60,000 nt of DNA from Tubiluchus corallicola (lineage: Eukaryota; Priapulida; Priapulimorpha; Priapulimorphida; Tubiluchidae): assembly GCA_030141605.1 (NCBI GenBank), contig JAQGDQ010000145.1, forward strand, positions 64,001 through 124,000, read 5' to 3'. Shown here piece after piece: positions 1 through 11,800 of this stretch. The notes beneath the pieces were generated by a model that saw nothing but the letters and a program-made list of their open reading frames with translations, made no database searches and was not told the DNA's origin. The position numbers and the translations under genes are program-made. The first letter of the stretch is position 1; each line of letters begins with the position of its first letter.

Positions 1-129
1 ACTGTAGATGGTTCATGTTTACAAGAATTCCTACTAATAAATTTATCATGAATAAATAAATAAAATTCCATAAACACAAAATTATATGATGCTGTTTTTC
101 AAGACATTCCACTGATCATGTGTTGACAG

Positions 130-3100
130 GTAAATACTGTAAGACTGGTAAATTCCAATGGCATCATCTATAGCAAAGCTTTCTACAATTACCTAACAGC
201 ATGGGTTTCTCATGATGTATTGGCTTATTCTGCATCTATGGCTCATCTTAGTCCAACTCCCAGAGATTGGCACCATGAAGGGTACACAGACTATGAGCTG
301 TTGAGTAAGTATGTTTTATTCAAAGGAAAATCGTGTTTGGTACATTGTTTAGTCATACATTCACCATATTTTGGCTAACTCAGATGCATTTTCTTGCATT
401 TGTATTTTGGGCTATTTGTTGTTTCAGAAAAGTAGTTACTTGGAGTAATTTAATTTTAATCGAACTTTTTAGATAATCGTATATTTGTGCAAAAATTATT
501 TGCGCAAAGCAGGCTAGCACTTAAATAAGTTATTTCGCAGTTGATACTTTAAGCAAAAAAGGCCAAAACTTGTTTGTAAATAGTTCGATTGTAACTAGCC
601 CATTTGTAATGTTTGCTAGAAAAATATGTTGCTTTGTACATCCGTCTTCAGTAATATTTTGTTTTGCTATGAACATTATATGTGTCCAAAGTTTTACCCA
701 CGTTATGAAAGACCTTTGGTTTTTGACTAAAACATCAAATTGTCTTGATCCGAAACTCTGTCATTGTCCACATTGCTTTCAAATTAAACATACCCGTGTA
801 AAATAAATGCCATTGAAGTTAATGTCAACACATCCCTGTGTTTATCTTTTTCATTCTCGGACCAGGAGGTCTGTTTGTGTATCTGTTTGTTTTCTCTATT
901 GTACTGCACAAAAGCTGCATGCCCAATTGTCGACCAGTTGATTCTAGCGGCTGCACAAACATGGTGAACATTGGAACTGTATCAAGCTGTTTATATATAA
1001 TTTTATGAGGCTGTTATTTGATTTATTTTTCAGTCGTGAATTACGAAATGAGTTTGACTCTGATTCAGATGCAGAAGTTCTTGAAATTATTAGGTTAACA
1101 TCGTGAATAATTGTTTCTCTGGTAGTAAAAACATTGTAAATTTTAAATGTTTGCCCAAGTTATAATGTGCACTTACTTAAAACTGTTTGCCTTATTTCAT
1201 TTTAGTCCGTTTTAAATATTACTAACAAGTGGACATGAAAAGAACCCTTCAATTTTACTTCAGATCAAGGATTTGCTATTAGTGATAATTATATAAATTG
1301 CTGTATGAAATCGTCCTTTTCACCCACGTAATATTTTTATGTGATACTTAAATTCATGAAGAAGTGTATTTTTTATAAATTTTAGTTTCTCATGTATTTC
1401 TTATAAATTGCAGTTTCTCATGTGTTTTTGTTGCTTTGATTGAAATCAAGTAAGGTAAAAAAAAATTGCTGAATCTAGAACAACTTTTTTACACAAACTA
1501 TACAAACGTTGATTTTTTTACAGTTCCAAAGTCGCCACCTCTGACGTTTACTCAATTACCATTTTCTCTACACCATCTTGGTGATACTTCAGCCACTTTG
1601 TCACTCATCAAGCAAGTCCGTGGTATCTGTGACAAGTTTGAGGAGAAGGGGTTGCCAAATTTTGTCATCGGCACCCCATTTACCTTCTGGGAACAGTACT
1701 TATACCTGCGCTATTTTCTGACAATCGCATTGACAGTCACGTCTGTAGTTATATTTATCATCATCACTATCACCTTAATGAATCCTTGGATGGCTTCACT
1801 AGTGGTGAGTTCATACTAGTGTAAAATTCTTTTTTGTATTGTGAACATTTAAATGATCCAAGCTACTCTGAAGCATGCTCTCTGAAGTCTCCAAGCATGA
1901 CCTCAGTGTGGTTATGAATTCCACTAGTTGTCACTAGAAATCTGTGACAAATTTATTTTCTTTGTGTGTGCTTTTAAATGGCCACAAAATTTGTAAAGAA
2001 TCTACTTTTTTACGAAATACAAAATACTAATGTCCATACTTGAAAAACACATGCTTCAAAGATTGCAAAATGTGGTTGAGTGGCTCCCACGAGTAAAAGA
2101 AATTGCGCTAAGCAGTTCTTGAAGTCTCAATTTTTATACTGTTTAGCTGTAGAGTGCCAAAGAAATTCTTTAAAAGTTATGGCAAACCTATTTTATTTTG
2201 CAGTCCACTCATCTGTAACACCATTTTATTTATCCAGGTGTTCATCATAGTTTCTATGGTACTGGAATTGTTTGGACTGCTTGGAATACTGGGAATCAAA
2301 CTCTCTGCTATACCTGCTGTCATGCTAATTGTAACTGTTGGAATCGGTGTTGAATTTACAGTTCACATATGCTTGGTGAGTTATAGTTCTCAGAAAAGTG
2401 CTGTGATTATGTCCAACTTATGATATAGAACTTCAGTCCTGTAATTTGACTAATTATCATTTACACTTAGGATGCACCAAAGCATCCAACATCTGGCATC
2501 CAGCTTCCATTATGTGGTACAACAAAGCATCCATCCAGTCTCTATGTTTTTAGTAGGAAACAAAATGGATGATAATCAAATTTATTTTTGCAGTGCTTTC
2601 TTCATAGGCTCGGCTGTCTTTAGCTGGTTGACGAACTGATACTGGTTATAGTAACAGTGTCTTATTGACAATATGCATGTTCTATGCTAAATGGTTGATG
2701 AACTGATGCTGGTTATAGGAACAGTTTTTTATTGACAATATTCATGTTCTGTGCTAAATTACTATGTGTCTAAAACAAGGTGCATCGGAAATTCCAAATT
2801 CACAATGTTAAAAATACTATAATCTAAGTGAATTATGTATTCAAATTACCTCTATGTCATAAAACAGCTTTTGTCCAAGGTATATAGTTTGTTAAAAAAT
2901 TTTGTGTTCAAAAATCCTTCAGTCAAAAAATCCTACAGTTATTTCCGATAGTTCAAAAGTATCTTCTAACTTCATTGTATTTCTCAGTATCATTTTGCAT
3001 TGTTTCTTGTAGGGTTTTGTCACAAGTATCGGGACTAGAAATCGGCGCATGTGCATGTCTTTAGAGCACATGATGGCGCCAGTTGTGCATGGAGCATTAT

Positions 3101-6100
3101 CGACGCTTGTAGGAGTTCTCATGTTAGCTTTCTCTGAGTTTGATTTTATTGTTCGGTAGGTTTTTCACATAAGTGTAATAAAGATTTGGCGAACATGCGC
3201 ATGTTTTTCAACAGTCAAAGTAGTCATTTAGTCATTGAATGTAAAAAGTAAAATGCAGGATATTAAAAAACAGACAGTGACTTTTTTAGTTGTTGTGCAT
3301 TACAAATATTTAACTTAGATTCATACTTCCTGCCTTTTTCTCCGTGATTTTTACGTCGTTAGTATTTTTCGATGTAGTACTAATTTATTCTAGGCCGTTT
3401 CTAAGCTCTTCTTTTACCATCATTTAATATTAGTAATTTTTTCTTTTTTGCTATTTTACTTCATCTCTTAAAAATGATAGAAATAATAATAATAATAATT
3501 GCTCCTTCTTCCTGCTTAATTCATGCAACAAAATACCACTGTTAGCGGTGGTAACCGATGATTAATTAAATTTTGATAACAAACTTGAGAGATAGGAAAT
3601 TTGAAATAATTGGAATACAACCTGGATTTGAACCAGCGACTTGCTTACAAGGCTGATGTTTTAGACCACATTTGCTATAGTAACTGTACTAGTTTATGTA
3701 CCAACTTTATATAATATATAAAGATTTTGCAGCATTGCTAGCAAAGTAATTACTTTTGACTGTAAATCTTCACAACACAACAATAAAATTATTAGTTTTG
3801 AACAAGTTATTTTCTGGCTTCACAGTTTTTTTCTTCGGTCTAATATTGATGTGATATTTACAAGGCCCTCATTTAGTCCAAAATAGTAAAATGTTATATT
3901 GATTTTTCTAGATATTTCTTTTACACACTTATTGCCTTGGTGTTCATTGGACTCGCAAATGGTCTGATTTTTCTACCAGTTCTGTTGTCCATTATTGGTC
4001 CTCCGGGAGAGGTAAATTGAAATTTTGTTTTTGTGTGTTTGTAATTTGTAAAGCAATTATGATTCGCAAAGAGCAATTATATAATAAAACCCATCAGAAG
4101 TGAGTTTATGTGCAAGTTAACTGTGAATCTTCTTCATAAGTTGATTTAAACTTTTTCCATCCTGTGCTTGAAATTGCAACCTACTAAATTCTGTTAATGT
4201 ATGTAATTAAGCTGAGCTATGTGAAATGACTTTTTTTGTTACTAAAATGTTAAATTTTTTTCTTACAACAGAGTTTGACTTCAACCTGTATCTGTAGCAA
4301 CATTAAGGCAGCGGTTATTTTCGACAAACATACATCTTGTAAAAAAAATCAAAGAAAACCTATTTTGAAAAGCTATGACGCTACAAATTTTCCTGAATTG
4401 GGTTTCAAGGGGGCAAGAAACCTGTCTATTCCATAACCCATTATACTTATTCTGTTGATGCAATGTTTGGAGGAGTTAAAAAAGGAGACTAAAATAGTTG
4501 ACGCTTTCAAAAAACATGGTTGTTATATTATTTCGTTTGACTAAGGTTAATACTATACTGACACGTTGTTCAGTGCACTTCTACGTCTACGTCTAGTGAC
4601 ATTTATTTTTCAGATTATTCCCAAAGACGGTCCGAATAGAATCTGCATACCAACACCTGAACCGTCTCCACCCCGTGAACAAGCGCCAAAAATGCGACAG
4701 ATCAGTCGCCGTATCCATCCACATCATGCTACCAGTGATATTTCTTTGTCTACTATTACGGAAGAACCGCAGTCTTATCAGTCCGCTCATGAGATTATTG
4801 TACAGCCAGAAGTGGTCGTAGAGACTGTGTATCCTCAGAATAATAGAGCACAGCATGTAAGCTGAGCTGCACATTATTCCTTTTTTTAACAAGAAACTAT
4901 ATCTAATTGCTGCACTTTATAAAGTTTGTTTTTATGTAGAGAGAATGTCTAATTTAGAAAAGCATTTGAGCTACATATTCTCTCTATGGACCTTATTACA
5001 TGTACCATATTTTTACAAATCGTTTCCTTAAAACTTTAAAGTTAAGTAAGTAATTTATTTGTTCCATGACTTAAAATTATTGCGTAACATTACACGTAAA
5101 ATTTTCACTCATTTTTGCAAAAATACACTCTACATACATATAAATCAACAAAATGACAAAAAAACAAAATGACAGAAAAGGAGAGAATGAAGTAAAACAT
5201 ATATTTTCTTTCCCCTTTTAATTATCGCTATTTTATCCCTAAAATTAACGTGAAACTAACTAAATTAACTAATGGCACAAAATTGTTTAAATGTAATAGT
5301 AACACAACAGAAATACGTGACAGTGGATTTATATCCGATAAACATAGAGAACCTGAACTATTTTAGGTACCATTTTTAGGGCTTTAAACATATCAAAGGT
5401 AATTACAATCTAATTTGCATTTTTGTTAAATTTCAGAATACTTCCCCTGTTGTGCAGACACTGCCTAATCAGCCGTCTCGTCATTACACGACCGTTACAG
5501 CTAAAACTAAAGTTAAAGTTGAAGTTCACTCACCGTTGCCAGGTAAGTGTATCAAAAGCTTGTCTGCATCAATAAATATATACATGTTTCCTAAGGATGT
5601 TTGTTTCATTAATCATATTCCTGAAAATTCAATGTATCAATTTTGTTCCTATAGTCTCAGTGCCAATATATTGTATCAATATATAGTTATATTTACATGT
5701 AAATGGTTTTCATGCAGCATATTTTTTAACCAATAAATTACTTCTATGCACTGCACAAGGTTCATTTGGCACAATTTGCAGGTCTATTAATAAATGTTAA
5801 TCTCTCTGCTGCTTGTTTATTTCTCTCTTGTTAGCTTAGAGTATTAATTCCTGAAAGCTGCATAAGGTTCTTCTGCAATCAAAAGTTAGCTTTCTTTATT
5901 TAGAGCAATCTGGAATACAGAAGTTAATTATCACGTGACCTAATGGTTAGCATGTATTGGACAAAAATTTGGCTAGCTGCTTATGAGTGATCTAAACATG
6001 TAAACTAAATTAATGATTAGTTTTTTCCAAAGTTTATTTATATTTTTGGCTTAATAATAAATACGGCATCTTGAAATGAAGTTGCTGGTTAATCACTCAT

Positions 6101-6348
6101 TTGTTTGGTACAATGTATAACAGCTACTGGGCAGAGCTTACTTATCAGTGGCAAACTTAAGCATGGCTAAAGGGTTAAGCTAACCACTACTTTTTTCAGG
6201 AGCTGTGGAAACAAAAGAACAAGTGCGTAAGCACAAGCGGCGACAAGACAATGCTGGAAGTAGTAGTAGTAGTAGTGGTGCAAGTGACAGTGGAGAGAGA
6301 GGTATAAGAATCTCAGAGGAATCTGATTCTGACCCAAGCACTAAATAG
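130..6348 (+). CDS. PTCH: Patched homologue, C-terminal part (last eight coding exons; 5' end outside window)
   Basis: Exons 130-304, 1524-1804, 2238-2375, 3013-3155, 3912-4011, 4614-4856, 5437-5542 and 6200-6348 join in one frame to give the last 444 residues. Patched is the Hedgehog receptor, a 12-pass RND-type membrane protein that moves sterols and represses Smoothened. The first exon matches the end of the second large extracellular loop ([11 protein letters not shown]). The second exon continues that loop (FWEQY) and enters the membrane ([11 protein letters not shown]). Exons 3-5 encode the last transmembrane bundle, with the family signature GIGVEFTVH, the EFDFIVRYFF stretch and [10 protein letters not shown]. 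The acidic residue in GIGVEF is the RND proton-relay position. The cytoplasmic tail is polar, has a Ser run (SSSSSSG) and a Patched-like [13 protein letters not shown] segment. I see no PPxY degradation motif. The stop is TAG at 6346-6348. Identity is secure; the paralogue is not determined. Confidence 0.93.
305..1523. other. Patched intron, no recognised feature
   Basis: AT-rich intron between two secure coding exons. I see no coding similarity, inverted repeat or tandem repeat in it. Confidence 0.6.
2625..2758. repeat. Tandem duplication, two 67-bp units, in a Patched intron
   Basis: Unit 1 (2625-2691) and unit 2 (2692-2758) both begin TGGTTGA, contain CTGGTTATAG and end TGCTAAA. They differ at only a few positions, so this is a fairly recent direct duplication. 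Confidence 0.9.
3608..3695 (-). repeat. Degenerate tRNA-derived sequence (SINE head or tRNA-Thr pseudogene)
   Basis: On the minus strand there is an A-box-like TAGCAAATGTGGTCTA, an anticodon-loop-like CTTGTAA (TGT anticodon, Thr type) and a B-box-like GGTTCAAATCC in correct order and spacing. The anticodon stem is poorly paired and I cannot build an acceptor stem. It is therefore a decayed tRNA or SINE promoter, not a working tRNA gene. It lies in a Patched intron. Confidence 0.5.
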
Positions 6349-6982
6349 GTAAGCCTGTTGTCTGTTGTCCTTTTTCGTTAATGTAAATTGCAGTAGGCGA
6401 TTAAAATCATGGGCCTCACATTTTTTTTTGAAACACCAAATCATTTGTTGGAAAATATATCTGCGTACACGCGTCTAGCTTGATTTTGAACAGACGTTTT
6501 TAGTTGTAATTTTCTGCACTGTTTCTGCTAATTATTACAGTATTATATTTTGATTAGTTGAGTTTTAAGCATAGAAGAATGTATTAAACCATAAACATTC
6601 AGCTGTATTGAATGTTGTGTCAATTTTTTTTCATAAATAAGTTATGAATGTATTTCTTTTTTCAGGTCAAGGCCGATGTATTATAACATCTATTTATTGT
6701 AAATTCAAGAATCTGATATTGTATTTATTTTAGTAGCTATTTTAAGAGAAAAATTGGTAGTTGTTAGCAAGAGAATTAACTGTAGACCTGTTATCATTGT
6801 GGTGTATCTTGTGTTTTTTACAAGATGAGATTTACAGTGAGATTTACATTTTGAGATTATGAGTTATTATGAATTATGTAAACCATTTTAGATAAGTTAA
6901 ATCTATTAGTGTAATTTTCATGTACATAGTTTGTGTATAAATGTAAATAGATGATTGTATAATACTTGACAGTTTCAATAAA
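6346..6982 (+). other. Patched 3' UTR with an intron directly after the stop codon, and poly(A) signal
   Basis: The stop TAG (6346-6348) is immediately followed by a consensus donor, GTAAGC, at 6349. A pyrimidine-rich acceptor ending TTTTTTCAG lies at about 6665, so the last exon is non-coding and starts near 6666. AATAAA at 6977-6982 is the first clear poly(A) signal. The intron sits right at the stop, so an exon junction complex there would be too close to trigger nonsense-mediated decay. The 3' UTR intron is inferred from splice signals only. Confidence 0.6.
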
Positions 6983-7137
6983 GTCGACGAACATCACTTT
7001 TTCATTGCAGAGAAATTTGTTGCGAACTATATTATTTAATACAAATGAAAATTTTTGACGTTTTGTCAGAAATAGAAATACCTGCATGAAAGCTGCCAAG
7101 TTCAATATTTTATTGCATGAATTTATTTTTGCTAATA

Positions 7138-7329
7138 CAGTCAAATCTCTTTATTCCATCTACTTTGGGAAAAAAAAATTGGTGTTAAAATTTGGCATTT
7201 TGACAAAGTGCATTTATACATGTTTATGTAAATGTATATATAAATAGTGTATTATCTATACATTTGTACGGTGCTTTGTTGCATTTAGCAAGGTTGACAT
7301 TTAATAGGAGACTTAACAAGGTTTGACTG
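7138..7329. mobile_element. Short pogo/Tigger-like MITE
   Basis: The left end CAGTCAAATCTC and the right end (read inward, CAGTCAAACCTTG) form terminal inverted repeats. Both sides are flanked by the dinucleotide TA (7136-7137 and 7330-7331), the target duplication of Tc1/mariner/pogo elements. The element is 192 bp with no coding capacity. It lies just downstream of the Patched gene. Confidence 0.7.
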
Positions 7330-8855
7330 TATTTACTAGGTGCTGCGGTACTAGCATATTAAACAGGACAGATAAATGAGGCAAGGCCATTAATAATTAA
7401 TAGTACAAAGATGAATGTTGCAATGAATTTGTCTTGGTTGTAGCTTTACTCTTGCTTTTGGTGTAGCAAATGAAATTTCATTTTTGTGTTTTATTCCTTT
7501 CAGTGCTTAATACAAAAAAAAAACAAAACTGTTCCTCAAGAACAATTGCAAAAATCTTAAGAATATATTAAAAATCATGGTAGGCAAAACTACGGAATGT
7601 ACTGTAAAATCAACCAAACAAAAATCTTTAAAGGCACTGAATTTCAACACATTACTTCTATGCCGGTAATTTGTGTTACATGAACAGCAAGCATAAACTT
7701 AAGTATGTTGTGTTAATAAAAAGAATAACCAATTTATGGGAGATGAGTACAACAACATTTTGTTTTTCGTGATACACGTAAGTAGCCTGAGATCTCATAA
7801 CAAGAGCATACCAAGCCATCAAAGTTCTCAGGCTAAAACTTACGGAATGTTAAAAAAAACTATTCTACACTGGAACCATATTTTTGGTATGTCAGGTGAT
7901 TACTTTGCTATTTTTATGTGTGTTCTTAATCCATGCAGCTGACAATGTTCTTCATTGAGCGGATCATTCTCATCAAAAATTCTCCGATTTTTTGTGATGC
8001 CAGAGCAGTGTCTAGTAGGGACCATACACCACTCTGGGTGATGTGCTTTAGGGCTGAATCTAAAAGCTGCCTGTGCCTTGGGATACTACATACACTCAGA
8101 TATCACGTCAATTACATATATATATATATGCGGACACTATTATTCAACTGCGTTTTTGTCAGACTGTTCCAAAAATGGGCAATTCCAAACTAATTTTGCA
8201 GACCGATTGTTTATGGTTCAGTGATAGAAAGTAACCATGTCCGAGTCTTAGTAAATATAGCTGTCAACTTGTAACATGTTGCCATCGCGCTTATAAAGCT
8301 TTACATCAAGTAATGTCTCAAAAAAGAATGATCGAAATTAAATCAATAGAAATATTGACATTTATTTTGAAATAATTAAATTTAAAATCCTGGATCCAAC
8401 ACTCAGCGACGGGTCTTATTTATTCTACATTGTCTGCACTGTAACCTGTCTCATTGGTTACACAACACTGAACTTTTAGAGGTGACTCCGTGTAAACTGA
8501 CAATTAGTAACAATTGACAATAACTCTACTGTCGTGAAACATTTTTTGCACTTTTCCTCATTCTTTAAAACCTTCAACACTCTCGAACTGATGTCTTGTG
8601 TCTACTGCAGGCTACCTAAACAGGGATTTTAGATGCGTCAAGCGCCCTCACGACGAAGAAATCATTTGTGGAATAGTCGATATGAAACATGTGGAGGTTT
8701 TGCAATTTGCGATTCACGAAAATGCGCATTAACAAGAATGATTGGGCCGTGAAGATCGAAAATAGATCTTTTTTCAAAACGGAGTTTCTATAAATAATTT
8801 ATAGTTTTCGTGCACTAAAGTGATCGGAATTCGAATTAGTATATGTACTTTGACA
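7330..8855. other. Spacer between Patched and HYI
   Basis: AT-rich intergenic DNA with a short (TA)n run near 8118. The HYI promoter must lie in its right part, but I recognise no TATA box or other element with confidence. Short open frames here lack codon structure or similarity. Confidence 0.5.
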
Positions 8856-11800
8856 ATGGTGTTGAATTTTTCAGCTAATTTGTCCTTTCTTTTCAAAGAA
8901 GCAGGAGATTTAACTGCAAGATACATGTCTGCTAAAAAAGCAGGATTTGAGGCAGTAGAGTGTATGTTTCCTGGGGAGTTTCCTGAAAATGTAGTTCAGG
9001 AAGCGAAAGAACAAGCTGGAGTGAAACAGGTTTTATTAAATTCATATGCAGGTAACTCATAAACTTTTAGACGAAATTAGATCTAGGCCTTGGTGGTATT
9101 TACCTTCAAACACTAGGCGTGCTAGCACTGTGGCAGGGAGCGCACACCTCTTAGTGCCGTTTTAAACTTGTTAACAGAGTCTGACCTTACAATATTGAAC
9201 AAAGAGCCTATGCTCATGACCTCTAAGTTGTCTATATGGGCTATGGAAAAATGAATTTAGTTGATGTGCCATCCTAATTTATTATATTTATATTGACATA
9301 ATATTGCTAGTTTCTCAGTGAGCTTAGCTCAAACTGATTAAAAATTAAATACAGTTTTATCATGATAATACGGTTTTTGTAAGACGGGAATATATTTTTT
9401 TATTAGTCATAATTTGTACTGAACATGTATTTTTCTTTAAATCATAATTGACTGTTGCACCGCCACTGGCTGTGCTGCCTTTAAGTTTACAATAATTTTC
9501 ATAATTTTTTTAAATGTAATCGTGACTAGAATATTCCAAGAATGGGATAATAATTATTATACCAAAGATCTATGACTGACATGGAAATTGCACAGGTACT
9601 TTAAGGCAGCTGTGAACATATTAATGCAAAACTGAGAATGCTGCTATTCAGACGATCTTTAAAAAGTTTTTTAATTTTAATTTTAGGAAGCAAATCTGGA
9701 GATTTAGGTTTGGCTGTTGATCCAACTCGTCAAAGCGAATTTAAGCAAAGCATAGAGAAAACAATCACATATGCAAAGGCTCTGGGTTGTCACAGGTAAT
9801 CAGGTATCACTACCTGACTAGTAATTTAGTAAAGGTATTTTTATCACAATAGCCAAGACCTAGGTGCTAGTAGGGATTGCTTAGTAATCTAGATTTGTAG
9901 TGAAACAGAAAGATTTACAGGGTTCATTCGTCTACAAAGACATAGCAAAGGAGGGCGACCGGAGGCAATCATCCCTGGGTGCAAAATTTTTCTATAGCTT
10001 AATGATTGTTAATTCTTAACTACTAATCTGACTTTAGCGATTAACAGAAGTTTTGTAATTATACCAAAATTCTCTAGTCAGGGATCATTGTAGATGACTT
10101 AATTACTAGGTACAGCTTAAAGAAAGCTAATGTTGTTAGGTAACGGCGTATTGAGGGTGGTACATGGCTTAGCAGTTTGATAATTTTTGGAGAAACTATG
10201 GCATTATTCGCTAAACGCCTGTTTTAATGTTTTGAATGTTTAACAGCTGTGCCTATTATGAGTACACTTTCATGGATCAACTCATAGAAAACAGTTATTC
10301 AGGTGCAGCATGGTAAGTCAAACTCAGGGTGGTTGTTATAAAAAAAATTTTTTAACTTTTTCCCATCAAGTGGAAAAAGGAAAGTGGGGCTCAGGCACTC
10401 AAAAAACGTACACAATTTGCAGTGTCAGTCGCGAAACAAGTGATCAAAATATTAAAAGGCTAGGGCACCAGAAGTTTTTTTGCTCCCAGGATCGACAAAC
10501 GCTTGCTACACCACTCTTTGTCAAAATCATTCATCTAATGTAGATTGAAAATAGTTTACAATAAAATACTGTAAATCATCATTATAACTAACCCACTTGT
10601 AATGGATTTTGGAAATAACTGACTATTTTTGCTATTCCAACTCATTACTGTTACAATGGGAAGTCTGCTATGTTACAATGGGAAGGCGCATGTCCAGACT
10701 TGGACCTCAAGTTTTTGGATGATACATCAGTCAGGCAGCATGAGATATTCTGCGGCAACTCCTGTATGAATTATAGTCATGCACCTATGTGTTTGTTACT
10801 TATTATTGATTAAAATACAAGTGTGTATAATACCTCACATTTTTAGTGCTTTACAAAAGTAATAATTTTACTAATTTTGAGGTATATGAAAGAGGATATG
10901 GTATTAGAAAAAGAAACCAAAGGAAAACAATCAAAATAGCATTAAAAATATTGAGACATATGACATATCTGTGTTGCACAATGTCAGGCAGGTCTCGCTA
11001 AGTACAGCGTGTGGGCACAATTATTTTCATGGGGACTAGTCGTGAAATAGTAGTGCAGTAGTAGATAGTTACAGGAAAGTTATTCAAAATAAGGTGCAAT
11101 AATCACGAAATTTTGCAGAGTTCATGTTTTAGCCGGAAAATGTCCAATTGGTATAGAATGGAATGAAATGGAATCATTGTACATAGAAAACATTACATGG
11201 GCATCAGACATGTTGCAAAAGGTATACTGAGAAATTCCAACCTGTTCATTATGCCCTTGTCACATAATTGATGCTTATAATATGCAGAATTTACAAAACT
11301 CATACTACTGTGAATTGTTACCTGTTCTATACCCCTCTTCCATAGCTGATGCTTAAAACATGCATTGTTTAATAAATTTGTAAGAAAATACTAAGCTTGT
11401 TTTCACTGCACAAAAACATAATTACTTTTCAGTGCAATATTGAAACGCTGATAGAACCAATAAACAACAGGAGTGTTCCTGGTTATTTTCTAAGTTCATA
11501 CAACAAAGGTAAGTCTTTACAATATTTTTGCTAACTGTCTCTTATTTGTAATGATCTCTTAGAGATTTGGATTGTACTGAGATTGTAAAGAGTAATCACA
11601 ATATCCGTTTGAGGTGAAACGTGTTGCACAATATCGGGTTTGTGGAAGTGGCACTCTTATCAACAATACAGTGGCCGCCGCTTATTATGGACACGGTTAT
11701 TGTGGACAGCCGGTTATTGTGGACAACTCGCGAGGGACGGAATTTTCCCCTAATAAAATCCGCCGGTTAATATGGACAACCGCCGCTTAATATGGACAGC

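Noticed and set aside
3608-3695. Functional tRNA-Thr gene
   Set aside because: A and B boxes are present, but anticodon and acceptor stems do not pair.
10246-10315. Extra HYI exon (TTTAACAG ... CATGGTAAGTC)
   Set aside because: Flanked by splice-like signals but inside a transposon, and HYI exons 2 and 3 join correctly without it.
10310-10543. 77-codon open frame in a HYI intron
   Set aside because: It lies inside a hAT-like repeat whose second copy is at 53635-54149.
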